This document shows positions 37,543 to 46,481 of a stretch of 47,341 nt of DNA, in pieces. The position numbers and the translations under genes were made by a program. The stretch comes from Bacillota bacterium (GTDB taxonomy: Bacteria > Bacillota > Bacilli > Alicyclobacillales > SLC66): assembly GCA_021846285.1 (NCBI GenBank), contig JAJZCB010000020.1, forward strand, positions 1 to 47,341, read 5' to 3'. The notes under the pieces were generated by a model. That model made no database searches. It had not been told where the DNA came from and saw only the letters and a program-made list of their open reading frames with translations. The first letter of the stretch is position 1. Each line of letters opens with the position of its first letter.

Positions 37543-39456
37543 ATGTGTGGAATTGCAGTATTGGTTGCAAAGACGAATCATAGTCGGTCAATGAAAAAGG
37601 AACTGGAAAAGATGTTGGATATCATGCAGCATAGGGGGCCGGACGGTCGGGGATCAGTGTATCTGCCTGGTGTCGACATGGGGATGGTTCGCCTCGCGAT
37701 TGTTGATATTGAGAGTGGCGCACAGCCCATTTGGAACGAGGATCACACTATGGCGCTTGTATGCAATGGGGAGATTTACAATTCTACAGCGTTGCGCTCC
37801 ACGCTTGTCGCCAATGGGCATCAATTCAAAACCCACTCGGACGTTGAAGTTGTATTGCATCTTTACGAGGAGATGGGTGAGCGTTGTCTCAATAGGCTGG
37901 AAGGGATTTATGCGCTGGCCATTTGGAACGATCAGCGCAAAGCATTGTTCGTCGCACGCGACCGCATGGGCGTCAAGCCGCTATACTATGCGGACATCGG
38001 TTCACATTGGGCGTTTGCGTCAGAGCTGCGGGCGCTGGTTTCATTAGACGGTCTGGCAAAGGAAATTGAGGACAGCGCGCTCATGGCATACCACGCGTTT
38101 CGCTTTACGCCCCACGAGCAGACACTGTATCGGAGCATACGCCGCATACGCCCCGCCCATTTCGCCGAAGTGAATCTGGGTGTTTTCCGGATCGATGCAT
38201 ACTGGGAACCAACCTTCTCACCGACAGAGTTGCCTGTAGACTCCAGGGATGAGGACTTTTCTCCGGAGAGACTGCGGGAAGTGATGTTCACTGCGGTGAA
38301 AGACCAGTTTGCGCCGGAAGTGAATAGTGCTGTGCTTTTAAGCGGCGGACTGGATTCAAGCGCCTTGCTCGCGATGCGAAAGGCGATATCCGGAGGAAAA
38401 CCGGACATCGCGATCACTGTCGCCTTCGAGCGTCCCGTCTCCGGGGGGCGGCGTGTCGAATATACCGAAGTGGAGCACGCAAGCAGCGTGGCGCGCGCGT
38501 ACCAAGCGGATCACATAGTAGGTGTGGTGAACGCGCGCGAGGCACTCGAGGCATTGCCGCGGATCATCGCAGATCTGGATGAACCCATAGCGGATCCGAC
38601 TGCCATTCCACTCTGGTTTGCAACAAGGATGGCGCATGCGAACGGTTGCAAAGTGGTCTACAGCGGCGAAGGACTTGACGAACTGTTTGCCGGTTATAAG
38701 GTGTATGGACACGAGCGCTGGATGCGTGCGTTGAACCGAGTGCCTGAGACGCTAAGACGTTCCCTTCTCGAATGGCTTGTTCGCAAGGGCTTGCCAGGCA
38801 CTGGCGTGATAGGGAGATCACTGCAGGATATTAATGACTGGTATCAAGGCGTGGGCGGAATATTTACCCCCGAAGAGCGCTGCACGCTTCTGCAAACAGC
38901 AGTCTCAAAAGACGACCCCGTTGCCGTGCGCGCCGGTTCCCTGATGGGTTCCACTGATTCACTCAGCGCATTGCAACAGATGATGCTGTTCGATCTGCTC
39001 ACGTGGCTCCCCGATAACACACTGGCCAAGTCAGACAAAATCTCCATGGCTCATTCGGTTGAACTGCGCGTTCCGTATCTTGACAGTCGCATTGTCGATT
39101 TCGCGCTCTCCAGTCCCGATCATAAGACATGGAATGGAGGCGGGAAGAGAATCGTTCGCCAGGCGTTGACGGGGGTCGTTCCGTCCTTTGTCCTACGGAG
39201 ACGCAAGGCAGGATTTAACGTTCCAATTTCCGCATGGTTGTTTGGGGAATGGCAAGAATTCGCCCGTGAAGTGCTCCTCTCTCCGAATGCCGCAACGCGG
39301 GAGTTGTATGGAAATCGGCCGCATACACTGTTTGACGCGCCAAAAGCGCGTCAGGAACGGGCCGGAAGACTGCTGTTTGCTCTACTCACTTTAGAATTGT
39401 GGCTGCAACAAACACCTTTGCACACCGCATGGAGACCGACATATTTGATAAGCTAG
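37543..39456 (+). CDS. asnB: Asparagine synthase (glutamine-hydrolysing)
   Basis: The enzyme makes asparagine from aspartate, glutamine and ATP. The start at ATG 37543 is fixed by Cys2 (MCGIAVLV), the glutaminase nucleophile, and by GAGGAGA upstream; the frame opens 14 codons earlier without support. The N-terminal class II glutaminase has MQHRGPDGRG, VCNGEIYN and ARDRMGVKPLYY. The synthetase domain has the pyrophosphate loop LLSGGLDSSAL, ADPTAIPLWF, YSGEGLDELFAGY and KSDKISMAHSVELRVPYLD. Length 637 is typical. It is monocistronic, with its own promoter and terminator. Whether it serves cell metabolism or a spore-specific role (as AsnO) cannot be told. Confidence 0.95.
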   Translation: MCGIAVLVAKTNHSRSMKKELEKMLDIMQHRGPDGRGSVYLPGVDMGMVRLAIVDIESGAQPIWNEDHTMALVCNGEIYNSTALRSTLVANGHQFKTHSDVEVVLHLYEEMGERCLNRLEGIYALAIWNDQRKALFVARDRMGVKPLYYADIGSHWAFASELRALVSLDGLAKEIEDSALMAYHAFRFTPHEQTLYRSIRRIRPAHFAEVNLGVFRIDAYWEPTFSPTELPVDSRDEDFSPERLREVMFTAVKDQFAPEVNSAVLLSGGLDSSALLAMRKAISGGKPDIAITVAFERPVSGGRRVEYTEVEHASSVARAYQADHIVGVVNAREALEALPRIIADLDEPIADPTAIPLWFATRMAHANGCKVVYSGEGLDELFAGYKVYGHERWMRALNRVPETLRRSLLEWLVRKGLPGTGVIGRSLQDINDWYQGVGGIFTPEERCTLLQTAVSKDDPVAVRAGSLMGSTDSLSALQQMMLFDLLTWLPDNTLAKSDKISMAHSVELRVPYLDSRIVDFALSSPDHKTWNGGGKRIVRQALTGVVPSFVLRRRKAGFNVPISAWLFGEWQEFAREVLLSPNAATRELYGNRPHTLFDAPKARQERAGRLLFALLTLELWLQQTPLHTAWRPTYLIS

Positions 39457-39514
39457 TTTTGGTGCTGCTGCATTGCCGTACTACAAGAGGGAAGAATCTT
39501 GCAAACTAGGTCGG

Positions 39515-39545
39515 AAGACGGAGGCGGCCGTCTTTTTCTTTGTTA
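39515..39545 (+). terminator. Rho-independent terminator after asnB
   Basis: Stem AAGACGG (39515-39521) pairs with CCGTCTT (39528-39534) around 6 bases and is followed by a T-rich run (TTCTTTGTT). It precedes the RND gene, whose -10-like TATACT is at 39544-39549. Confidence 0.7.
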
Positions 39546-39592
39546 TACTGTCTATTGTAAGATTGAACCAGACGAACGAGGTGTGGATATTG

Positions 39593-42500
39593 TTGTCGCG
39601 ACTCACAACATTTTCTCTGAAAAACGGGGCTGTCGTTGCCATCCTGGTATTGTTTCTCATTGGAGTCGGGCTTTATTCGGGGTCGGCGATTCCTATGCAG
39701 GAATACCCGAATGTCGCCATACCCTGGGTAAACGTCGCGATCCCCTATCCCGGGAGCACGCCGCAGCAGGCGTATCAGGATGTCGGGCGACCGCTGGAGA
39801 AGGCGTTTGCGGCCATTGGCGGTCTGAAAAATATGTATGATTTCAGCACCGCAGGTTCTGTTGATTTTAGCCTTGAATTTCACTACAGCCGACCGATAGC
39901 TTCCGTGCTTCGCGATATCCGTACTGCGGTCGACGGCGCCGGACTTCCCTCGGCCGCAGGTACCGCGCAGATCCAACAAGCCACTCCTGGAAGCACGGAT
40001 GTGTTTCAGTTTGCCCTGTCCGCACCCGGCAGTCTGTATCCGATTCAGGACTATGCAAAGCAGACTGTGGAACCCGCACTGCTCGCTGTGCAGGGCGTGA
40101 GCAGCGTCGACATTCGCGGCGCCGCCAAACGTTCGATTTATATCGATGTGAATCCTGCGCTGGCCCGTGCAGACGGCATCACGCTGCAGGATGTCGCCAA
40201 TGCGCTGCAGGCCAATCAACTGAACGCGCCCACAGGCGACACGCGGATCGGCGGCGCCCAGATGCCGATCGTTTTGCGCAATCAGTATGCCTCGCTTGCA
40301 CAAATTCGCGCCGTTCCCATCTTCACTGTGACACAGAATATGAATGGTCTCCAGAGTGCGTTTCAAGGCGTGAGTTCGGGAATGTCCGCGCTCGGAACGG
40401 GGCTTGGCTCTCTCGCAAAAATGGACGCAGCTTTGCAGGCGGAGATCGAACTGTCAAACCAACTCAACTCACTCACTGCCGCTTCCGCGCAAATACAGAC
40501 GCAAATGGCCCTGCTCCGTCAGCAGTCGTCCACGAGTCGAGCGACGCAGGCAAAACTGGCGGCGCTTCAGGCGCAGGCGATCGCGCTGCAAACGGAGCAG
40601 TCCACACTCGAGACCAAACTGCGCGCCATCGCGGCCAGCCTGGGCGCGGCGACCCAAAGGGGAACCCCGATCGGCCAGAGTGGACTGCAGTCGCCGACGC
40701 TTGGGCAGACAGGCTCCCCTGCGTCGGTTGCCCCTGCGCTCGGCGTGAAGACCGTGACGCTTGGCGACATCGCGACGGTGACGTATCGCACGCCGGCCTC
40801 GGGCGGGCTCATTACACGACTCGACGGCCGACCGGCGGTGGTTGTGGGGATCCAGGCGTCCAGCAATGCCAATGTAGTGACGCTGGTGCAGCAGGCGAAA
40901 GCGGTTTTGGCCAAACTCACGCTGCCGCCTCACTTTGTCGTCACACCCTTGCAAGATCAGGCGAAGCAAACCCGCGATTCCGTACAGAGCATGATGCGCG
41001 AGGCTGCGCTCGGCGCGCTGTTCGCCATGTTGGTCACACTTCTGTTTCTTCGCAACTGGCGCGCCACCATCGTCGCTGTCATCGCCATTCCTCTCTCCGT
41101 TTTGGCCGCTGTCACCGTCATGAATCTGGTCGGTTATACGCTCAATATCATGACACTCTCAGGCATGGCGGTGGCCATCGGGCGCGTCGTGGATGACAGC
41201 ATTGTCGTCATTGAGAATCTCTACAGGCGGATTCGCGCTGCGAAAAACCATGACTCGCAACTGGTGCTGAAGGGAACGGCGGAGGTCGGGTCGGCCATCG
41301 CAAGTTCAACCGCCACCACAGTTGCGGTGTTTTTGCCGATGGCTTTTGTGCCGGGCATCGTCGGCCATTTCTTTGCGCCGTTTGCCTGGACGGTGATCGT
41401 TGCCCTCCTCTTCTCCCTGCTCGTGGCGGTAACCGTCGTACCTCTTATCAGCAAATGGACCCTGTTGCGAACCAGGCATCAAGCCGCCGCACAGGGCCTG
41501 CTGCAGCGCGCGTACATGCGGATTCTACGCGGGGCCCTTCGGCGCAAGTGGCTTGTGGCGATCGTCTCCCTCGCGCTGTTGCTGGAAAGCGGCGCGGTAT
41601 TGGCCACGCAGATCGGGTTCAATTTCTTGCCATCCGGCCAGACGAAGTCGTATTCCGTCAATGTGACGATGCACCACAATGCCCGGCTCCCACAGACGGA
41701 ACGCATTGTACAGCAGATCGAACATATTCTGCAGACCCAACCGGGCGTCAAGTTGTTCGACAGCTATGCACAGGGTGTTCAGGGAGCTCTTGGCGTCGAG
41801 CTTACGAACAGCGCGCCGGCGCATTTCTCCACGCTGTTGCGAGAGCGGTTGCGAGCGGTGCATGGAGCAAAGTCGATCACCGTGTCGGGGCAAAATGGAC
41901 TGTCCAATCAGAATCAACTGTTCATCCAGGTCAATTCAGCCAATTATGCGGACATGTCCCGCGCCAGTAGACAGATCGCGAACGCCATTCGGGGCATTCC
42001 GGGACTTGCCGGGGTCGTCACCACGCAGCAGGCGGCCAAGCCGCAGGTGGTCGTCAATGTAAAAGCGCAGCGAGCTGCTCAGTACGGGGTGAGTCCCGCG
42101 ATGATCGCCTCTGAGCTCGAAACCATGGTGACTGGACAAAAGATCGGCTACGCACAGATCGGATCATCGAAGCCAGATCTCATCCTGCGTCTGCAGACGC
42201 CCGGCGGACTCGGACAACTGTCGGCTATCCGCAATCAACTGATCAATACGATGACGGGCAAGTCCGTACGCCTGGGCGATGTCGCCACTGTATCAATCGT
42301 AGCTGGACCGACCGAAATCACGCGGCTCAATCAGGATCCGTATATCGCCGTGACGGGTCAGATCACGTCAGCCAATGCGAGCGGCGTCACGACGCAGGTC
42401 AGCCGTGACATCGCACAGCTCAAACTGCCGAGTGACGTCACCTGGCAACAACAGGGGGCCGCTCAATCCATGAATAACGGATTCGTGAATCTGGCGCTGG

Positions 42501-43033
42501 CCATGATCGCATCCCTGGTTCTGGTGTTCATGATCATGCTGCTGACTTTCAGCGAGTTTGCGGCGCCGCTGGCCATTTTGACTGCGTTGCCCTTCTGCCT
42601 GGTCGGAGGCGCAAACGCCCTGTGGATCGTGCACCAGCCCCTTGGCATGCCGGGTATGATCGGGTTCCTGATGCTCATCGGCATAGTGGTGACAAACGCG
42701 ATCGTCCTGATGGATCGCGTGCGCCGCAATCAGATGGCGGGCATGCCGGTGCGAGAGGCGATCGTCGAAGCGGGCGCCATTCGGTTGCGGCCGATACTGA
42801 TGACGGCCACGGCTACCATCTGTGCCTTGTCGCCGCTGGCCTATTCAACCGGAGCGGGCGTCATCTCAAGTACGCTTGCGATCGTCGTGATCGGTGGGCT
42901 GCTGACCTCCACGCTCTTGACGTTGATCATTGTGCCGAGCACGTATGAAACGTTGGTGTGGATCCGGAGTAAGGTGTTGCGTCTGAAGGATCACCCTGTT
43001 GCCCAAGGCTCGGTTGAGCCTGAGATGGTGTGA
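39593..43033 (+). CDS. RND-family efflux permease with coiled-coil insertion
   Basis: This is a proton-driven multidrug or lipid exporter permease with a fully conserved membrane core: the first helix after SLKNGAVVAIL, the porter-domain IPYPGSTPQQAYQDVGRPLE, the RND signature MAVAIGRVVDDSIVVIENLYR (split; includes the Asp pair), KGTAEVGSAIASSTATTVAV and a second helix cluster near the C terminus. From about residue 245 to 383 the first porter loop holds an extra ~140 residues. This is Gln/Ala/Ser/Leu-rich heptad sequence (AQIQTQMALLRQQSSTSRAT; LAALQAQAIALQTEQSTLET) followed by a Gly/Ser linker. TTG 39593 is chosen because AGGTG lies 8 bases upstream; the open frame extends to 39473. No adaptor or outer-membrane partner is adjacent. 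Length is 1146 residues. Confidence 0.92.
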   Translation: MSRLTTFSLKNGAVVAILVLFLIGVGLYSGSAIPMQEYPNVAIPWVNVAIPYPGSTPQQAYQDVGRPLEKAFAAIGGLKNMYDFSTAGSVDFSLEFHYSRPIASVLRDIRTAVDGAGLPSAAGTAQIQQATPGSTDVFQFALSAPGSLYPIQDYAKQTVEPALLAVQGVSSVDIRGAAKRSIYIDVNPALARADGITLQDVANALQANQLNAPTGDTRIGGAQMPIVLRNQYASLAQIRAVPIFTVTQNMNGLQSAFQGVSSGMSALGTGLGSLAKMDAALQAEIELSNQLNSLTAASAQIQTQMALLRQQSSTSRATQAKLAALQAQAIALQTEQSTLETKLRAIAASLGAATQRGTPIGQSGLQSPTLGQTGSPASVAPALGVKTVTLGDIATVTYRTPASGGLITRLDGRPAVVVGIQASSNANVVTLVQQAKAVLAKLTLPPHFVVTPLQDQAKQTRDSVQSMMREAALGALFAMLVTLLFLRNWRATIVAVIAIPLSVLAAVTVMNLVGYTLNIMTLSGMAVAIGRVVDDSIVVIENLYRRIRAAKNHDSQLVLKGTAEVGSAIASSTATTVAVFLPMAFVPGIVGHFFAPFAWTVIVALLFSLLVAVTVVPLISKWTLLRTRHQAAAQGLLQRAYMRILRGALRRKWLVAIVSLALLLESGAVLATQIGFNFLPSGQTKSYSVNVTMHHNARLPQTERIVQQIEHILQTQPGVKLFDSYAQGVQGALGVELTNSAPAHFSTLLRERLRAVHGAKSITVSGQNGLSNQNQLFIQVNSANYADMSRASRQIANAIRGIPGLAGVVTTQQAAKPQVVVNVKAQRAAQYGVSPAMIASELETMVTGQKIGYAQIGSSKPDLILRLQTPGGLGQLSAIRNQLINTMTGKSVRLGDVATVSIVAGPTEITRLNQDPYIAVTGQITSANASGVTTQVSRDIAQLKLPSDVTWQQQGAAQSMNNGFVNLALAMIASLVLVFMIMLLTFSEFAAPLAILTALPFCLVGGANALWIVHQPLGMPGMIGFLMLIGIVVTNAIVLMDRVRRNQMAGMPVREAIVEAGAIRLRPILMTATATICALSPLAYSTGAGVISSTLAIVVIGGLLTSTLLTLIIVPSTYETLVWIRSKVLRLKDHPVAQGSVEPEMV

Positions 43034-43038
43034 GTTGC

Positions 43039-43074
43039 CGCAGCCTCGCGCTGGTGTTTTCTCGCGAGGCTGCG
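43039..43074. terminator. Strong hairpin between the convergent RND and PucR genes
   Basis: A perfect 12-bp stem (43039-43050 with 43063-43074; core GCAGCCTCGCG) encloses a 12-base loop. No T-run follows on either side. The position between converging genes supports a bidirectional terminator. Confidence 0.65.
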
Positions 43075-43146
43075 ACCGCAATCGCCAGTGACGAAGATTG
43101 TGTGAAATCCGTAAGGTCCACTGTGTCTGGAGTTTACCGTTCTGTG

Positions 43147-44796
43147 TCACGGATTCAGGATATGGTAATACACGGAAACATGAAGGGCGAGGCGTCTGAC
43201 TGGATCCGCCAGGTCGATGGCGAGCAGTTGATCGAGCTGTTCCAGTCGGTGATACAAAGTCTGCCTATGGATAAAAAGTCGATCCGCCGTTTGCTGTTTA
43301 GATCGGTCGCAATCCAGATATACACGCAAGGTCTCAAACAGACCCGTGTGGTGTTTCTGATCGTACTCGATGACTGACTGGAGGTCGTCATTGGCCAACT
43401 GCCGCGCTTGCTCATTCGGTCCCAACATGGAGACCCAGCGATAAATTCCCGCGTCATCGTAAAAGAATATGTCCGAGTCGGAGGTTCTGCCGCGAATCGT
43501 GAGGGCCGTTACGGCCTCCTGATAACTGCGTTCGACGGCAGACAAAACGTTGACCTCTCGTCCTACGCCTACGAAGATACCCTGATTTTCCACCCCGTTT
43601 TTGCGCAGCATCGCGTGCAGTTGTTCGATCGCAGCGGTAATGCGCGGTTTCCAAGTTGTTTGTTGTCCGTCATATTCGAGTACAGCAATGATCGCATCGC
43701 GCCGGAGGGACAAATAGGGCCGAAATTGCTCTCGAGTAAACGGGAAGCGAATTAACATGGACAGGGGTAATTGATGGTCGCGCCAGTCCTCGCCAAATTG
43801 CTCCGAAACGTTGATCACGAGCCCGGGTATGTGAATAATCACAGTGCAGTAGCGTTTTTCGCGTCGGTCTTGCGTCGTGGAGTCGGCGATCGATTGTTGG
43901 AGTTTCTCTCCCCGAATGAGTTGTTCCACCCAATCCTGTTCATGAAACAACTGTTGTTCCTGAACGGCCAGGCGGTGAAATTCGTCTTGCGCCAGCGCGC
44001 TTGTCGAGCGGTCGACAACCATCAGCAGGTACTCGTTCACCTGGTCGGCGGCGCACAGGAGCACAAGCGTCGCTCTCGGGATGCCGGCGACAAACACCGT
44101 CTGCGCGACGGCGACTTCGCATTTGTGTCTCAAAGTGCAAGTATCTGGGATAGGAAAGACGACAGGCTCTATCATGCCGTCCATATCAATTTGCAATGCT
44201 TCGACAAAATCTTTGGCGACGGCTGTGGGGTCTGTGCGCGTCTGCGGCAGCACGACTGGTTTTTGCCCATTTCTGAAATACAGTACGGTGTGTCCTGTGA
44301 CTTCCCGAACAAACGCAAGGATGTGCTGCATACCTAAAGCGCCTACCGTGTACTGTTGCAACCGGCGCGCGATATGCTCCACATCGTCGAGCAATTTGTG
44401 ATGCCTGCCGAGAATGAGGCTATGCACATCTTGCGTGATGTCGACAAAGCGCACCTGGAAGGTGAACACGATCAACGGGAAGTCATGCGCATCGGCAATC
44501 TCCAGGATTTCTGGCGGCACCTCCCGGATTGCCGTTCCAAGTTCCATACAGAGTCCAACGGCTTTGCCTTCAATCAGTTGCTCAACATAGGATCGAAAGT
44601 CCTCTGTACAGCGGCTGAAACCCATACCGGTTGTGAGAACCAGTTCGCCGCCGCGAAGCATGTCGCGCACCTCAAGAACGTCCAAAATATGAATCCATCG
44701 TAGAGGTCGGTCAATGCCGGACGCTCCGGCAAGCAACTGTGCGCCTTTGAATACCGGGCGCATCAATACATCCTGGATGCGCAGAGGGCTGTGCAC
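43147..44796 (-). CDS. PucR-family transcriptional regulator
   Basis: The 549-residue protein has an N-terminal PucR domain (about 5-130: IQDVLMRPVFKGAQLLAG, LRWIHILDVLEVRDMLRGGE, LVLTTGM). A middle region includes the strand-rich CdaR-GGDEF-like part (VGVGREVNVLSAVERSYQEA). The C-terminal PucR helix-turn-helix reads LFETLRVYLDCDRSKQQTA, RLFIHRQTLYHRLEQL. Start GTG 44796 follows AGGAGTGA; the frame opens 15 codons earlier, without a site. It is transcribed divergently from the aminotransferase gene and probably controls it. Family members respond to purines, allantoin, GABA, pyrimidines or related nitrogen sources. Confidence 0.93.
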   Translation of the reverse strand: MHSPLRIQDVLMRPVFKGAQLLAGASGIDRPLRWIHILDVLEVRDMLRGGELVLTTGMGFSRCTEDFRSYVEQLIEGKAVGLCMELGTAIREVPPEILEIADAHDFPLIVFTFQVRFVDITQDVHSLILGRHHKLLDDVEHIARRLQQYTVGALGMQHILAFVREVTGHTVLYFRNGQKPVVLPQTRTDPTAVAKDFVEALQIDMDGMIEPVVFPIPDTCTLRHKCEVAVAQTVFVAGIPRATLVLLCAADQVNEYLLMVVDRSTSALAQDEFHRLAVQEQQLFHEQDWVEQLIRGEKLQQSIADSTTQDRREKRYCTVIIHIPGLVINVSEQFGEDWRDHQLPLSMLIRFPFTREQFRPYLSLRRDAIIAVLEYDGQQTTWKPRITAAIEQLHAMLRKNGVENQGIFVGVGREVNVLSAVERSYQEAVTALTIRGRTSDSDIFFYDDAGIYRWVSMLGPNEQARQLANDDLQSVIEYDQKHHTGLFETLRVYLDCDRSKQQTADRLFIHRQTLYHRLEQLDQLLAIDLADPVRRLALHVSVYYHILNP

Positions 44797-44833
44797 GGAC
44801 TCACTCCTAATCCGAAAAATGTGCGTGCCAACC

Positions 44834-44903
44834 GGATTCATATGCTGTGCCCCTGCTCAGACACGGCTGCGCCGAACTCGCGACGGGCACAGCATATGAA
44901 TCC
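44834..44903. repeat. Structured 19-bp inverted repeat upstream of the PucR gene
   Basis: GGATTCATATGCTGTGCCC (44834-44852) pairs exactly with 44885-44903. The enclosed 32 bases contain, on the minus strand, GTGTCTGAGCAG. The left 34 bases match 6496-6529 (31 of 34, minus orientation), and the whole resembles the repeat at 3931-4016. The element overlaps the upstream extension of the PucR reading frame, another reason for the start at 44796. Confidence 0.8.
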
Positions 44904-44989
44904 TGACGAGCGGGCTTTTTCATCCTGCTGATGGGGCGCGGCGGCATGGCCGTCTGCCCCGACGCGACAAATTGTCATATTCTTCTGTC

Positions 44990-45009
44990 GATACATCATA
45001 CGATGTGTC
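44990..45009. promoter_or_regulatory. Candidate PucR operator in the divergent region
   Basis: GATACATC (44990-44997) and GATGTGTC (45002-45009) form an imperfect inverted repeat with one mismatched pair per arm, between the divergent regulator and aminotransferase genes. A TTGTCA at 44973-44978 may be a -35 box. Binding is inferred from position. Confidence 0.35.
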
Positions 45010-45124
45010 ACATGCTTTGCTTCCGACCAATGTGATATCTTCATATCAATCGTCAGGTTGGTTTGCGCCAGACAGTATGCGGTATGTTGAAAAGATTCTA
45101 GCACATACGAGGAGAGGTGTCATT

Positions 45125-46453
45125 GTGCAGGCAATGGATTCAGATACTCAGGGCGACACGCTGCTCTCACGTAAGGAGAAGTATTTGGTTCCTGGCGTAA
45201 GCACCTATTACGACGAACCGATCGTAATAGATCATGGTGAGGGTTGTTATCTTTACGATACGGAGGACCGTCAATATCTGGATTTTTTTGGCGGCATTCT
45301 CACCGTGTCTGTCGGACATGCCCATCCACGAATCAACGCTGCGATTATCGATCAGATTAACAAGGTGACGCACATCTCTACACTTTATCTCCATCAGTCC
45401 ATGGTAGACTTGGCCGAACGTCTGGCGCAACTGACGCCCGGTGGTTTGACGATGAGTTTCTTTACATCGAGCGGAACGGAAGCGGACGAAACGGCCATCA
45501 CCATGGCGCGTCTGGCCACGGCAGCATACGAAGTGATCGCATTGCGTCACAGCTACAGCGGCCGCTCCGCTCTGGCGATGGCGTTGACAGGACAATCGCC
45601 CTGGCGGCTTGGACTGGCCGGCGTGCCAGGTGTCACACATGCGATGAACGCCTACTGCTACCGATGTCCATTTGGCAAGAAACCTGATCAGTGCGGACTG
45701 GAATGCGCAAAGGACATGGAGGAAACGATTCGCACTTCGACTGCGGGCAGAATTGCCGCAGTGATCGCGGAACCCATTCAGGGCGTCGGCGGGTTTATCA
45801 CGCCTCCGGAAGATTACTTCGCTGAGGTCGCCAGGATTGTGCGCAAGTATGGCGGTCTCTTCATTGCAGACGAGGTGCAGACGGGTTTCGGACGCACGGG
45901 CAAATGGTTTGGGATTGAGCATTACGGGGTGGAACCAGAGCTGATGACATTTGCCAAAGGACTTGCCAACGGGATGCCGATCGGTGCGGTCATAGCCACG
46001 CGCGGGGTGGGCGAATCTTACCGCGGACCGACAATCTCAACATTTGGCGGCAATCCGGCGTCCATGCGAGCGGCCTTGGCTACGCTCGATGTCATGACGG
46101 AACAGCAGTTGATGGAGAATGCGCGTGTGCAAGGCCAGTTGTTGCGTGACGGTCTGGAAGAACTGCAGCGGCAGTATCGGGTGTTTGGCGACGTACGGGG
46201 GAAGGGGCTTATGCAGGGCGTCGAATTTGTACGCGCCAATAAGGAACCGGCGCCGGATCTTGTCGCAGAGTTCTTTGAACTGACAAAGGAACATGGATTG
46301 CTTGTCGGCAAAGGAGGGTTGTACGGCAATACGGTGCGCATAACCCCGCCGCTGACTGTTTCGGAAGCGCAGGTGAAAGAGGCGCTGGCAGTTATGAAGC
46401 AGGCTCTGGAGAAGATGTATGAAACGCATCCGGAACTGAATCACATGCAGTAG
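45125..46453 (+). CDS. AGXT2/GABA-type class III aminotransferase
   Basis: This PLP-dependent omega-aminotransferase has 442 residues. Family marks are VSVGHAHPRINAAI, SSGTEADETAITMARLAT, HSYSGRSALAMALTG, YCYRCPFGKKPDQCGLECAK (a Cys-rich segment typical of AGXT2-like enzymes), VIAEPIQGVGGF, IADEVQTGFGRTGKWFG and the PLP-Lys region MTFAKGLANGMPIGAV. GTG 45125 follows GAGGAGAGGTG; ATG 45134 is possible, and the frame opens to 44972 without a site. With the downstream semialdehyde dehydrogenase and divergent PucR regulator, a beta-alanine (or related amine):pyruvate/2-oxoglutarate reaction is the best inference. The exact amino donor is unresolved. Confidence 0.93.
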   Translation: MQAMDSDTQGDTLLSRKEKYLVPGVSTYYDEPIVIDHGEGCYLYDTEDRQYLDFFGGILTVSVGHAHPRINAAIIDQINKVTHISTLYLHQSMVDLAERLAQLTPGGLTMSFFTSSGTEADETAITMARLATAAYEVIALRHSYSGRSALAMALTGQSPWRLGLAGVPGVTHAMNAYCYRCPFGKKPDQCGLECAKDMEETIRTSTAGRIAAVIAEPIQGVGGFITPPEDYFAEVARIVRKYGGLFIADEVQTGFGRTGKWFGIEHYGVEPELMTFAKGLANGMPIGAVIATRGVGESYRGPTISTFGGNPASMRAALATLDVMTEQQLMENARVQGQLLRDGLEELQRQYRVFGDVRGKGLMQGVEFVRANKEPAPDLVAEFFELTKEHGLLVGKGGLYGNTVRITPPLTVSEAQVKEALAVMKQALEKMYETHPELNHMQ

Positions 46454-46481
46454 AGGATACACATAGGGAGGAACTATTGTC

